DNA of 64,000 nucleotides from contig NZ_QEQQ01000015.1 in assembly GCF_003097235.1 (NCBI RefSeq), positions 1 through 64,000 on the forward strand, read 5' to 3'. Source of the DNA: Pseudomonas sp. CC120222-01a (GTDB lineage: Bacteria; Pseudomonadota; Gammaproteobacteria; Pseudomonadales; Pseudomonadaceae). The number at the start of each line of letters is the position of its first letter. Within the stretch, counting starts at the first letter, position 1. Position numbers and translations under genes: made by a program. Below, piece by piece: positions 15,175 to 23,381 of this stretch. The notes under the pieces were generated by a model. The model was not told the DNA's origin. It saw only the letters and a list, made by a program, of their open reading frames with translations, and did no database searches.

Positions 15175-17211
15175 TCAAAGTTCAGCGGCCAAACGAGAGC
15201 CTTGGTTGATCGCCCGCTTGGCATCCAGCTCGGCCGCCACATCGGCACCACCGATCAAATGCACCGACTGCCCCGCCGCGACCAGCCCTTCATGCAATTC
15301 ACGCAACGGATCCTGCCCGGCGCAGATCACCACGTTGTCCACGGCCAGCACCTGCGGCTCTCCTTCGCCAATGCGAATGTGTAAACCAGCGTCATCGATC
15401 TGCAGGTATTCGACACTATTGAGCATCTGCACCTGCTTGTTCTTCAGCCCGGTACGGTGAATCCAGCCAGTGGTCTTGCCCAGCCCATCACCGACCTTGG
15501 ATTTCTTGCGCTGCAACAGGTACACCTGCCGCGCCGGCGCATGCGGCTCGGCCGTGATCCCGGCAACGCCACCGCGTGCCTCCAGGTGGGTATCGATCCC
15601 CCATTCCTTCCAGAACGCCTCACGGTCCTGGCTGCAGGCCACGCCCTGGTGCACCAGGTACTCGGACACGTCGAAGCCGATGCCGCCCGCGCCAATCACC
15701 GCGACCGACTTGCCCACCGGCTTGCGCTCGAGCAGCACGTCCAGATAGCTGAGCACCTTGGCATGCTCGACACCAGGAATGGCTGGGGTACGCGGCGCAA
15801 TACCGCTGGCCAGGATGATCTCGTCATAACCACCGCCGACCAGCGCCTGCACATCGACCCGGGTATTCAGGCGCAGATCGACGCCGGTGCTTTTCACCTT
15901 GTTGCGGAAATAGCGCAGGGTCTCGTAGAACTCTTCCTTGCCCGGTACCCGCTTGGCGACGTTGAACTGCCCGCCAATCTCGCTGGCGGCATCGAACAGC
16001 GTCACCTCATGGCCACGTTCGGCCGCCACGGTGGCCGCTGCCAGGCCCGCCGGGCCGGCACCGACCACGGCAATGCGCTTCACCGCACGCACTGGCAAGT
16101 AGTTGAGCTCAGTCTCGTGGCAGGCGCGCGGGTTGACCAGGCAACTGGTCAGCTTGCCACCGAAGGTGTGGTCCAGGCAGGCCTGGTTGCAACCGATGCA
16201 GGTGTTGATCTCGTCAGCGCGCCCTTCGGCCGCCTTGTTGACGAAGTCCGCGTCGGCGAGGAACGGCCGGGCCATGGAGACCATGTCGGCATCGCCCTCG
16301 GCCAGCACCGCTTCGGCCACGTCCGGGGTATTGATGCGGTTGGTGGTGATCAGCGGAATGCTCACCGCGCCGCGCAGCTTGGCGGTGACCTTGCTGAACG
16401 CCGCACGCGGCACCTTGGTGGCGATGGTCGGGATGCGCGCCTCATGCCAGCCGATGCCGGTGTTGATCAGCGTCGCACCGGCCTGCTCGACGGCCTTGGC
16501 CAGCAGCTCGATTTCGTCCCAGCTGCTGCCGCCCTCGACCAGGTCGAGCATCGACAGGCGGAAGATGATGATGAAGTTCGGCCCGACCGCATCGCGCACT
16601 CGGCTGACGATCTGCACCGCCAGGCGCATGCGGTTCTCGTAGCTGCCACCCCAACGATCGGTGCGGTGGTTGGTGTGGGCGGCGAGGAACTGGTTGATGA
16701 AGTAGCCTTCGGAGCCCATGATCTCGACGCCATCGTAGCCGGCACGCTGGGCCAGCACGGCGCAATTGACGAAGTCGGCAATCTGCTTCTCGATGCCCGC
16801 TTCGTCCAGCTCCTTGGGCTTGAACGGGTTGATCGGTGCCTGGATCGCGCTGGGCGCTACCTGGCGCGGGCTGTAGGCGTAACGCCCGGCATGCAGGATC
16901 TGCAGGCAGATCTTGCCCCCGGCTTCATGTACAGCCTGGGTGACGATGCGGTGCTTGTCAGCCTCTTCCTCGGTACTGAGCTTGGCAGCGCCGGAATACA
17001 CGCCCCCTTCATCGTTCGGGGCGATACCGCCAGTGACCATCAGGCCGACGCCACCTCGGGCGCGCTCGGCAAAATACGCCGCCATGCGCTCGAAACCGCC
17101 CGGGCGCTCCTCGAGGCCGGTGTGCATCGAGCCCATCAGGGTGCGGTTGCGCAAGGTGGTGAAGCCCAGATCGAGCGGGGCCAGCAAATGCGGGTAGCGG
17201 TCGGCAGCCAT
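15175..17211 (-). CDS. fadH: 2,4-dienoyl-CoA reductase, FMN/FAD/Fe-S type
   Basis: The product has 678 residues. The N-terminal half is an old-yellow-enzyme-type TIM barrel (HLLAPLDLGFTTLRNR and GSEGYFINQFL). The middle holds the 4Fe-4S cysteines (CIGCNQACLDHTF and a following Cys). The C-terminal half has an FAD/NADPH Rossmann motif (AVVGAGPAGLAAA). The enzyme reduces 2,4-dienoyl-CoA esters so unsaturated fatty acids can be beta-oxidised. GGGGA precedes the ATG at 17211; an upstream in-frame ATG at 17286 lacks support and overlaps the promoter. A PsrA-like operator lies in the predicted promoter. Confidence 0.93.
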   Translation of the reverse strand: MAADRYPHLLAPLDLGFTTLRNRTLMGSMHTGLEERPGGFERMAAYFAERARGGVGLMVTGGIAPNDEGGVYSGAAKLSTEEEADKHRIVTQAVHEAGGKICLQILHAGRYAYSPRQVAPSAIQAPINPFKPKELDEAGIEKQIADFVNCAVLAQRAGYDGVEIMGSEGYFINQFLAAHTNHRTDRWGGSYENRMRLAVQIVSRVRDAVGPNFIIIFRLSMLDLVEGGSSWDEIELLAKAVEQAGATLINTGIGWHEARIPTIATKVPRAAFSKVTAKLRGAVSIPLITTNRINTPDVAEAVLAEGDADMVSMARPFLADADFVNKAAEGRADEINTCIGCNQACLDHTFGGKLTSCLVNPRACHETELNYLPVRAVKRIAVVGAGPAGLAAATVAAERGHEVTLFDAASEIGGQFNVAKRVPGKEEFYETLRYFRNKVKSTGVDLRLNTRVDVQALVGGGYDEIILASGIAPRTPAIPGVEHAKVLSYLDVLLERKPVGKSVAVIGAGGIGFDVSEYLVHQGVACSQDREAFWKEWGIDTHLEARGGVAGITAEPHAPARQVYLLQRKKSKVGDGLGKTTGWIHRTGLKNKQVQMLNSVEYLQIDDAGLHIRIGEGEPQVLAVDNVVICAGQDPLRELHEGLVAAGQSVHLIGGADVAAELDAKRAINQGSRLAAEL

Positions 17212-17282
17212 GGTAGGTTCCCCAGGTGGCGTGATCACGGAGTGCGGGTACCTCTGCGGGCCCCGTCGTTTATCTGCCTGCG

Positions 17283-17311
17283 ACATTAAACAGCCGTTTG
17301 AACGCGCTCAA
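17283..17311 (-). promoter_or_regulatory. Predicted fadH promoter with PsrA-like operator
   Basis: On the minus strand TTGAGC, 17 bp, TAATGT form a sigma-70 promoter about 70 bp before the fadH ATG. The spacer contains CAAAC-N4-GTTTA (17287-17300), close to the PsrA consensus (G/C)AAAC-N2-4-GTTT(G/C). PsrA represses beta-oxidation genes until long-chain fatty acids bind it. Confidence 0.45.
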
Positions 17312-17396
17312 TGATCGAAACTGACAACTTATTGATCCTCCCGCGCAGCAGGACTACCCTAGGGAACCCTCGATTCCCAAGGCGCTGTACCGCTTG

Positions 17397-18515
17397 ATGC
17401 GAAAACTCCTGGCAGGCGCTTTGGCGCTGGTAATGATCGCCGCTCTCTGCGGCTACGTTTTCTGGACCCAACAGCGCCCGGAAGGCCACTACCTCTCCGA
17501 TCTGCGCATCGACCTGGCGCTCAACCATGGCGTGCCTGGCGAGCATGGCAACCTGCTCGGCATCGAACCGTTGCTGTTCCCCAGCGACTACCAGAACCTG
17601 CAACGCCTGCACCGCAAGCTTTCCGCCTACCTGGAACAGGCGCGCGCCCAGGGCCTGGTTGGCCCGCGCACGGTCGTGGTGCTGCCAGAACACATCGGCA
17701 CCTGGCTGTGGGCGCGTGGCGAGAAGAATGAGCTGTACCAGGTCACCCGCAACCGCGACGCCGAGCAGTGGCTGGAACTGAGCAACCCCCTGCGCTATGG
17801 CCTGGCCATGCTGAGCGCCAATGGCGACGATCGGCGCGCCGATGCCCACCTGCGCATGAAGGCCCAGCAGATGGCCAGCGACTATCAGCAACTGTTCGGC
17901 GGCCTGGCCAAGGAGTTCGGCGTAACCCTGGTGGCGGGCTCGATCGTGCTGCCCGCCCCATACGTCGAACAAGGCGTGCTGCACATTGGACACGGGCCGC
18001 TGTTCAACAGCAGCCTGGTGTTCGCTGCAGACGGCTCGCCGCTTGGCCAGCCGCAACACCAGCAATACCCCGACAGCGAAACACGGCGCTACATCCACCA
18101 CGGCCGGCATTTCCCGCTGCAGGTGCTACAGACCCCTGCCGGGCGCCTCGGCGTGCTGATCGGCAGCGACAGCTGGTACCCCGAGAACCAGCGTCAGTTG
18201 CAGCAACAGCAGGTCCAGTTGATCGCCAACCCTGTATTCCTCAGCGGCAAAGGCAGTTGGGATGAACCCTGGCGCGGCAATCGCCACCAGGACGCCGCTG
18301 CCGAGCTGCCCCTGCAACGCGGCGAAGTCAGCGAGCAGACCGCCTGGCAGCGCCTGACCGAGGCCGCTGGTGACAGCGTCAGCAGCATGAGCGTGTTCAT
18401 GCGTGGGCAGTTCTGGGAACAGGGCAGCGACGGCCAGGGCTTTGCCCATCAGGCAGGCGAGTTGCTGGCGGGGCCTCCCAGCCACGGTGCGCGCCTGCTG
18501 AACCTGTGGCTGTAG
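17397..18515 (+). CDS. Nitrilase-superfamily protein lacking catalytic residues, membrane-anchored
   Basis: The product has 372 residues. The N-terminus is a signal anchor (LLAGALALVMIAALCGYVF). The body follows the carbon-nitrogen hydrolase fold: VVVLPEHIG holds the conserved Glu (E98), FNSSLVFAADGSPLG is the usual beta-strand pair, and GRLGVLIGSDSWYPE corresponds to the active-site segment. The nucleophile position, normally Cys in an IC-x-D motif, is Gly256, and the catalytic Lys position (QHQQY, about 221) has no lysine. It is therefore probably not an amidase or nitrilase. The gene ends four bases before the AraC regulator, suggesting one transcript. A possible promoter is TTGATC-N17-TACCCT upstream. 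Confidence 0.7.
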   Translation: MRKLLAGALALVMIAALCGYVFWTQQRPEGHYLSDLRIDLALNHGVPGEHGNLLGIEPLLFPSDYQNLQRLHRKLSAYLEQARAQGLVGPRTVVVLPEHIGTWLWARGEKNELYQVTRNRDAEQWLELSNPLRYGLAMLSANGDDRRADAHLRMKAQQMASDYQQLFGGLAKEFGVTLVAGSIVLPAPYVEQGVLHIGHGPLFNSSLVFAADGSPLGQPQHQQYPDSETRRYIHHGRHFPLQVLQTPAGRLGVLIGSDSWYPENQRQLQQQQVQLIANPVFLSGKGSWDEPWRGNRHQDAAAELPLQRGEVSEQTAWQRLTEAAGDSVSSMSVFMRGQFWEQGSDGQGFAHQAGELLAGPPSHGARLLNLWL

Positions 18516-18519
18516 GCAC

Positions 18520-19560
18520 ATGAGCCGCCCCCGCGTACGCCTGGGCGACCTTTCGGTGGGTTTCGTCCAGCCCCTGGCCGAAGCCCTGCGCGAGCAAGGT
18601 CATGATCCGGCTCCGCTGTTGCAGCAATACGGGCTCGATGCCGCCCGCCTGGCCGAAGCTGGCGCACGCCTGTCGATCCCGCGCTACATGCACCTGGGCC
18701 ATGCGGCCATCGCCCTGTGTGGCGAGCCAGCGCTGGGCCTGCGCATGGGCCGCCTCAGCCGCCTGGCCCAGGCAGGGCTGGCCGGCGTCACGGCAGCCCA
18801 GGCCCCTACCCTGGGTGAGGCGGCACGTACGCTGCTGCGTTTCGAGCCACTCTACGCCGCCAACTACCGTGGCCATTCCAGCTATCAGGAAGACCCTCAA
18901 GGCGCGTGGCTGCGTTTCTACTCGATCAGTCCGTACAACGACTACAACCGTTTCGTGGTCGATTCGCTGCTGGCCGGCTGGCTGGCGCAGCTTGCCGCCC
19001 TGGCTGGCGCCCCCTTGCAGGCCGAGCGCCTGGAAGTCGAATTCGATGCACCCGGCTACGCCGCCGGGTATCAGCCCCTGTGCAGCACTCCCGTGCAATT
19101 CGGCGCCAGCGCCAACCGCTTGCGGCTGAGCCGCAGCACGCTCGAACAGGCCAACCCACAGCACTGCCCGAGCACCTTCGATCACCTGCTGCAGTTATGC
19201 GAAGCGGAAATGCTCCAGCGCACCCGCGTGCGCAGCCTGGGCGAGCGCATTACCCACCTGCTCGGGCCGTTGCTCAATGGCGGCCGGGAGCCTGACCTGG
19301 AAGAAGTGGCCTTGCACCTGCAACTGCCCACCTGGACGTTGCGGCGCAAACTGGCCGAAGAAGGTACACGCTTTCGTGACTTGCTCAACGACACACGACG
19401 CGACCTTGCCGAAGCCTACATCCGCGATACGGAGCTGGCTTTTGGCGAGATCGCCTATCTGTTGGGGTTTGCATCGGCAGAGGCCTTCCAGCGCGCATTC
19501 AAGCGCTGGACGGGCCTTACGCCGGGGGAGTTTCGCCGCAGCCAGCGGCGGGCAGGTTAA
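18520..19560 (+). CDS. AraC-family transcriptional regulator
   Basis: The product has 346 residues. The N-terminal 200 or so form the Arabinose_bd-type domain seen in OruR/ArgR-like Pseudomonas regulators. The C-terminal 100 carry two helix-turn-helix motifs (EEVALHLQLPTWTLRRKL and FGEIAYLLGFASAEAFQRAF), ending TGLTPGEFR as in AraC proteins. It follows the nitrilase-like gene by four bases and may control it or the divergent fadH; the ligand is unknown. Confidence 0.88.
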   Translation: MSRPRVRLGDLSVGFVQPLAEALREQGHDPAPLLQQYGLDAARLAEAGARLSIPRYMHLGHAAIALCGEPALGLRMGRLSRLAQAGLAGVTAAQAPTLGEAARTLLRFEPLYAANYRGHSSYQEDPQGAWLRFYSISPYNDYNRFVVDSLLAGWLAQLAALAGAPLQAERLEVEFDAPGYAAGYQPLCSTPVQFGASANRLRLSRSTLEQANPQHCPSTFDHLLQLCEAEMLQRTRVRSLGERITHLLGPLLNGGREPDLEEVALHLQLPTWTLRRKLAEEGTRFRDLLNDTRRDLAEAYIRDTELAFGEIAYLLGFASAEAFQRAFKRWTGLTPGEFRRSQRRAG

Positions 19561-19643
19561 AGCTCTGTAGCGTCGTCTGCCGGTTCTGGCGGATCCAGTT
19601 CGTAAGCCTGAAACTCGAGCAGCTCTTCCTGATAGTCATCCAT
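19557..19643 (-). CDS. Putative 28-residue acidic protein
   Basis: The frame starts MDDYQEELLEFQAYELD and ends with DDATEL before TAA. GAGGAC and AGGG lie before the ATG. The composition is strongly acidic with a Glu/Leu helix-like first half. It overlaps the AraC stop by four bases on the opposite strand. The frame looks coding because of its compact, biased sequence and I think similar tiny frames occur in other Pseudomonas, but this is recollection only. The function is unknown. Confidence 0.5.
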   Translation of the reverse strand: MDDYQEELLEFQAYELDPPEPADDATEL

Positions 19644-19784
19644 CGCCCTGCGTCCTCTTCTCATCTGTCTTCGTTGGTCATGTCTTCAACCTAAGCGGGC
19701 CAGGTGAAGGAATGATGACAAGCTCATGAGAGGTAAACGTAGCAGGTGTTCAGGAACTTATCGCCGCTCATCTGTAACAGCGAA

Positions 19785-20609
19785 TTAAAGCGACGAAGGT
19801 TCCGCCTGCGCAGGCTGAGCGTCTTGCTGCACTTGAATCGGAGCGGCTTCCGCTGGCGGTGCCACCGGTTGCGAACTCTGGCTATCATCGACCACCGGTT
19901 TGGCCACGGCTTCACTGGCAGGTGCAACCGCCGCAGGTGCCGGAGCGGCGTCAACCAGGGGTGCAGCCGCTGGCGCTGCAACGGCCGGAGCCGCCGAGGC
20001 CTGCTCCGGCAAGCCCAGGTCAGGTGCTGGCTTTTCGGGCTTGGCCACAGGTGCTTCGACCTTGGCCTTGGCGACCTTCTTCGGCTTCGGCAGGAAACTT
20101 TCCACCAGGGCGAAGTAGCGGTCGTAGAACTGCGCCGCCGTCACCGTCTCGCTGGCGACCTTGACCATCGAGTCGTCGCTGGAGCCGATCGGCATCGATA
20201 CCGAGCCGAGCACGCCGACACCCAGGCTGGCCGAGCTGTTGGACTTTTTCAGGCTGTAGCGGTCCTGCAGAGCGTTGGCAAACATGGTCGAACGCTTGTC
20301 GTCGTTGACGTCGGGCGCACAGGTCACGTTGAAGCTGATCTGCAGGTGGTTTTCGCTGTTCTGCTGGAAGCTCTTGTTGCCCATCACCTGGTTGGCGCCA
20401 CTGCTGGTGATGATGTAGCCCTGGCTGAGCAACGCACGACGAGCCGCTTCGCAGGAGCCGGCATCGGTCACCGGGAAGCTGCGTGAGTAAGTCCCCGAGT
20501 CGTCGAAGTTCTCGTGCTCGTAGATGGCGGCTTTCTTCGAAGAGCAACCGGTCACGCCCGCCAGCACCAGGGCCAGCCCGAGCGCACCAAAGACGGATGA
20601 TCTGGTCAT
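19785..20609 (-). CDS. DUF2242 family lipoprotein
   Basis: The product has 274 residues and starts MTRSSVFGALGLALVLAG. The lipobox VTGC places the mature N-terminal Cys at about residue 21, so this is a lipoprotein of the envelope. Residues 25-165 match DUF2242 (YEHENFDDSGTYSR, then SCEAARRALLSQGY). The last 100 residues are low-complexity Ala/Pro/Val rich and probably unstructured. The function is unknown. Confidence 0.82.
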   Translation of the reverse strand: MTRSSVFGALGLALVLAGVTGCSSKKAAIYEHENFDDSGTYSRSFPVTDAGSCEAARRALLSQGYIITSSGANQVMGNKSFQQNSENHLQISFNVTCAPDVNDDKRSTMFANALQDRYSLKKSNSSASLGVGVLGSVSMPIGSSDDSMVKVASETVTAAQFYDRYFALVESFLPKPKKVAKAKVEAPVAKPEKPAPDLGLPEQASAAPAVAAPAAAPLVDAAPAPAAVAPASEAVAKPVVDDSQSSQPVAPPAEAAPIQVQQDAQPAQAEPSSL

Positions 20610-20732
20610 TGCGAATTCCGGGTAAGTCAAAAAGAGGCCTATTGTGCATCACTGCAGGCAAGCACAGGAACCGTTGATCGGTGAAGAGTCTGTCAGGATC
20701 GTGTAAATCTGGGCGCCGGCAGGGCGCAGAAA

Positions 20733-20762
20733 CGAAAAAAGCGACCCGAAGGTCGCTTTCTC
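20733..20762 (-). terminator. Rho-independent terminator after tRNA-Asp
   Basis: On the minus strand AAGCGACC-TTCG-GGTCGCTT is followed by a run of T. It ends the tRNA-Val/Asp/Asp transcript. Confidence 0.85.
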
Positions 20763-20799
20763 GTTGCTTCAAGGCGTTCAAGGGGCCTTGAAGCGAAGA

Positions 20800-20876
20800 T
20801 GGCGCAGCGGACGGGACTCGAACCCGCGACCCCCGGCGTGACAGGCCGGTATTCTAACCGACTGAACTACCGCTGC
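20800..20876 (-). tRNA. tRNA-Asp (GTC), downstream copy
   Basis: 77 nt with CCA encoded. The acceptor stem GCAGCGG pairs with CCGCTGC, the anticodon loop is CTGTCAC, and the T-loop is GGTTCGAGTCC. It is identical in sequence to the second copy at 21017. Confidence 0.97.
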
Positions 20877-20943
20877 GTATCATTCAGGCTTTCGCCCGAT
20901 TGAAACCTGGGTCTACCCTTCCGGCGCGATGGCCTCAGGGCAG

Positions 20944-20973
20944 GCACAAAAAAAGCGACGTGTAATCGCTTCA
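20944..20973 (-). terminator. Weaker terminator between the two tRNA-Asp genes
   Basis: On the minus strand AAGCGA-TTACACG-TCGCTT precedes TTTTT. It resembles the terminator after the last tRNA-Asp and looks like its duplicated, decayed copy. Confidence 0.5.
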
Positions 20974-21016
20974 TTTGTGTTTGCTTCAAGGTGTTCTAGG
21001 GACCTCGAAACGAAGA

Positions 21017-21093
21017 TGGCGCAGCGGACGGGACTCGAACCCGCGACCCCCGGCGTGACAGGCCGGTATTCTAACCGACTGAACTACCGCTGC
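21017..21093 (-). tRNA. tRNA-Asp (GTC), upstream copy
   Basis: 77 nt, same sequence as the copy at 20800, with CCA encoded and anticodon GTC. Similar flanking sequence on the 3' side shows the two arose by tandem duplication. Confidence 0.97.
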
Positions 21094-21160
21094 GCAGTGC
21101 GTTTCTCTCCGGCTATCAGCTTCATCAGAAGCGTCCAGCGCTAGAAACAATCTCAGGAAG

Positions 21161-21236
21161 TGGTGGGTGATGACGGGATCGAACCGCCGACCCTCTGCTT
21201 GTAAGGCAGATGCTCTCCCGGCTGAGCTAATCACCC
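21161..21236 (-). tRNA. tRNA-Val (TAC)
   Basis: 76 nt with CCA. The acceptor stem GGGTGAT pairs with ATCACCC, the anticodon loop is CTTACAA, and the T-loop is GGTTCGATCCC. First gene of the Val-Asp-Asp tRNA operon. Confidence 0.97.
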
Positions 21237-21277
21237 TCGCGATGTTGCTTGTTGCGTTTGCTTCGCTGAGGCCGCGA

Positions 21278-21306
21278 AATTTACGCAGGTGCCGATGCTA
21301 AGTCAA
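21278..21306 (-). promoter_or_regulatory. Promoter of the tRNA-Val/Asp/Asp operon
   Basis: Minus-strand TTGACT, 17 bp, TAAATT, followed by a GC-rich start region and preceded by an A/T-rich upstream stretch. This fits a strong stable-RNA promoter about 35 bp before tRNA-Val. Confidence 0.75.
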
Positions 21307-21334
21307 TAGCCCCGTTGAATTTTTTTCAAAAAAG

Positions 21335-21375
21335 GCAAAAACGGAAAAGGGATCTTTCGGTCCCCTTCCCTTACT
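21335..21375 (-). terminator. Terminator after the SDR gene
   Basis: On the minus strand AAGGGGACCGAAAGATCCCTT forms a hairpin, followed by T-rich sequence, just after the SDR stop at 21385. It would end the purF-metZ-SDR transcript before the tRNA promoter. Confidence 0.6.
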
Positions 21376-21384
21376 GCAGCCTGC

Positions 21385-22155
21385 TCAGGTGTAGATCATC
21401 TTGCGGGTCATGCCGCCGTCGACCACAAACTCCTGGCCAGTGACGAACCCGGCCTGGCGCGACAGCAGCCAGGCGACCATGGCCGCCACATCCTCCACCG
21501 TCCCTACCCTGCCCGTCGGGTGCTGGGCATGGTCGGCTTCGGTCAAGGGCTCGGCACGGCGCTGGGACGGATCACGGGCATCGATCCAGCCCGGGCTCAC
21601 CGCATTGACGCGGATCTCCGGGCCCAGGCTCATGGCCAGGGCATGGGTCAAGGCCACCAGGCCGCCCTTGCTCGCCGCGTAGGCCTCGGTGTCCGGTTCG
21701 GACTGCCGGGCACGGGTCGAGGTCAGGTTGACGATCGCACCGTTGTGCGCACGCAGGTACGGCGCACAATGCTTGGCCAGCAACATCGGGCCATTGAGGT
21801 TGACCGCCAGCACCCGATTCCACTGCGCCAGGCTCAGGCTTTCCAGGGTCTGGTTGTGCGGGTTGGCGATTGCCGCGTTGCACACCAGCGCATCCAGCCG
21901 CCCGAACTGGCCGAGCACTTCCGACACCCCGGCACTGACCTGGGCCTCGTCGGCCACGTCCATGGTGATGAACCAGGCATTTTCGCCCAGAGCCTTGGCC
22001 ACCTTGGCGCCGCGCTGGCGGTCAAGGTCGCTGAGCACCACTTGCCAACCTTCGCAGATCAGCCAGGCGGCAATGCCCAGGCCGATGCCGCGGGCGGCAC
22101 CGGTGACCAGGGCAACCCGACCGTTATGGCCGGGTACACCGCCGCGGATTTCCAT
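21385..22155 (-). CDS. SDR-family oxidoreductase
   Basis: The product has 256 residues and starts MEIRGGVPGHNGRVALVTGA. It shows the short-chain dehydrogenase pattern: TGAARGIGLG nucleotide-binding turn, CNAAIANP, the catalytic Ser in NLTSTRAR and YAASK (Tyr and Lys). The substrate is unknown. Start and metZ stop overlap as TGATG, so the two are translationally coupled, and the product may act on a sulfur or amino acid intermediate, though nothing in the sequence proves this. Confidence 0.88.
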   Translation of the reverse strand: MEIRGGVPGHNGRVALVTGAARGIGLGIAAWLICEGWQVVLSDLDRQRGAKVAKALGENAWFITMDVADEAQVSAGVSEVLGQFGRLDALVCNAAIANPHNQTLESLSLAQWNRVLAVNLNGPMLLAKHCAPYLRAHNGAIVNLTSTRARQSEPDTEAYAASKGGLVALTHALAMSLGPEIRVNAVSPGWIDARDPSQRRAEPLTEADHAQHPTGRVGTVEDVAAMVAWLLSRQAGFVTGQEFVVDGGMTRKMIYT

Positions 22156-23366
22156 CACAGCGCCGCCAGCCCACGGGCGAGGTCCGCCTGCAGGTCAGCC
22201 ACGTCTTCCAGGCCCACGGCAACCCGGATCAGGCTGTCGCGGATACCTGCAGCCTCACGCTCCTGCGGCGTCAGGCGGCCGTGGGAAGTAGTGGCCGGGT
22301 GGGCGATGGTGGTCTTGCTGTCACCCAGGTTGGTGGTGATCGAGATCACCCGGGTCGCATCGATGAAGCGCCAGGCGCCCTCTTTGCCACCTTTGACCTC
22401 GAAACTGACCACCGCACCAAAGCCACTCATCTGGCGCTTGGCCAGTTCGTGCTGCGGGTGGCTCGGCAGGCCGGCGTAATGCACCTTCTCCACGCCCTCC
22501 TGCTGCTCCAGCCATTCGGCCAGGATCTGGGCGCTCTCGCAGTGCGCACGCATGCGCAGCTTGAGGGTTTCCAGGCCCTTGGTGAAGATCCAGGCGTTGA
22601 ACGGGCTGAGGGTCGGCCCGGCAGTGCGCAGGAAGCCCACCACTTCCTTCATCTGCTCGGCACGGCCGGCGACCACGCCACCCATGCAACGGCCCTGGCC
22701 GTCGATGAACTTGGTGGCCGAGTGGAACACGATGTCGGCACCCAGCTTGAGCGGCTGCTGCAAGGCCGGGGTGCTGAAGCAGTTGTCCACTACCAGCATG
22801 GCACCACGGGCGTGGGCGATTTCGGCCAGCGCAGGAATATCGACCAACTCGGCCAGCGGGTTGGACGGAGACTCGACGATCAGCAGCTTGGTGTTGTCCT
22901 TGATGGCCTTTTCCCAGCCAGCGAGGTTGACCAGTGGCACGTAGTCCACCTGCACACCAAAGCGCTTGAAGTACTTCTCGAACAGGCTGATGGTCGAGCC
23001 GAACACGCTCTGCGACACCAGCACGTGGTCGCCGGCACTGCACAGCGACATGACCACGGCGAGGATCGCCGCCATGCCGGTGGAGGTGCCCACGGCCTGC
23101 TCGGCGCCTTCCATGGCCGCCAGGCGCTCTTCGAACGCACGCACGGACGGGTTGGTGTAGCGCGAGTAGACGTTGCCCGGTGTTTCACCGGCAAAGCGCG
23201 CAGCGGCATCGGCCGCCGTGCGGAATACATAGCTGGAGGTCAGGAACAGCGCTTCGCTGTGCTCGGCCTCCGGTGTACGGTTTTGACCGGCGCGCACCGC
23301 GAGGGTGTCGAAACCGACACCTTCGAGGTCACTGTCCAGTCGTCCGGCATCCCATTGATCCGTCAT
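22155..23366 (-). CDS. metZ: O-succinylhomoserine sulfhydrylase
   Basis: The 403-residue PLP enzyme is of the Cys/Met metabolism family. The lysine that binds PLP lies in SATKFIDGQGR, and the RYTNPSVRAFEERLAAMEGAE substrate-entry region matches MetZ. In Pseudomonas MetZ makes homocysteine from O-succinylhomoserine and sulfide, the direct route of methionine synthesis. Its position right after purF, 15 bases away, is the usual one in this genus. Confidence 0.93.
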   Translation of the reverse strand: MTDQWDAGRLDSDLEGVGFDTLAVRAGQNRTPEAEHSEALFLTSSYVFRTAADAAARFAGETPGNVYSRYTNPSVRAFEERLAAMEGAEQAVGTSTGMAAILAVVMSLCSAGDHVLVSQSVFGSTISLFEKYFKRFGVQVDYVPLVNLAGWEKAIKDNTKLLIVESPSNPLAELVDIPALAEIAHARGAMLVVDNCFSTPALQQPLKLGADIVFHSATKFIDGQGRCMGGVVAGRAEQMKEVVGFLRTAGPTLSPFNAWIFTKGLETLKLRMRAHCESAQILAEWLEQQEGVEKVHYAGLPSHPQHELAKRQMSGFGAVVSFEVKGGKEGAWRFIDATRVISITTNLGDSKTTIAHPATTSHGRLTPQEREAAGIRDSLIRVAVGLEDVADLQADLARGLAAL

Positions 23367-23381
23367 GCCGTCGCTCCCAAA

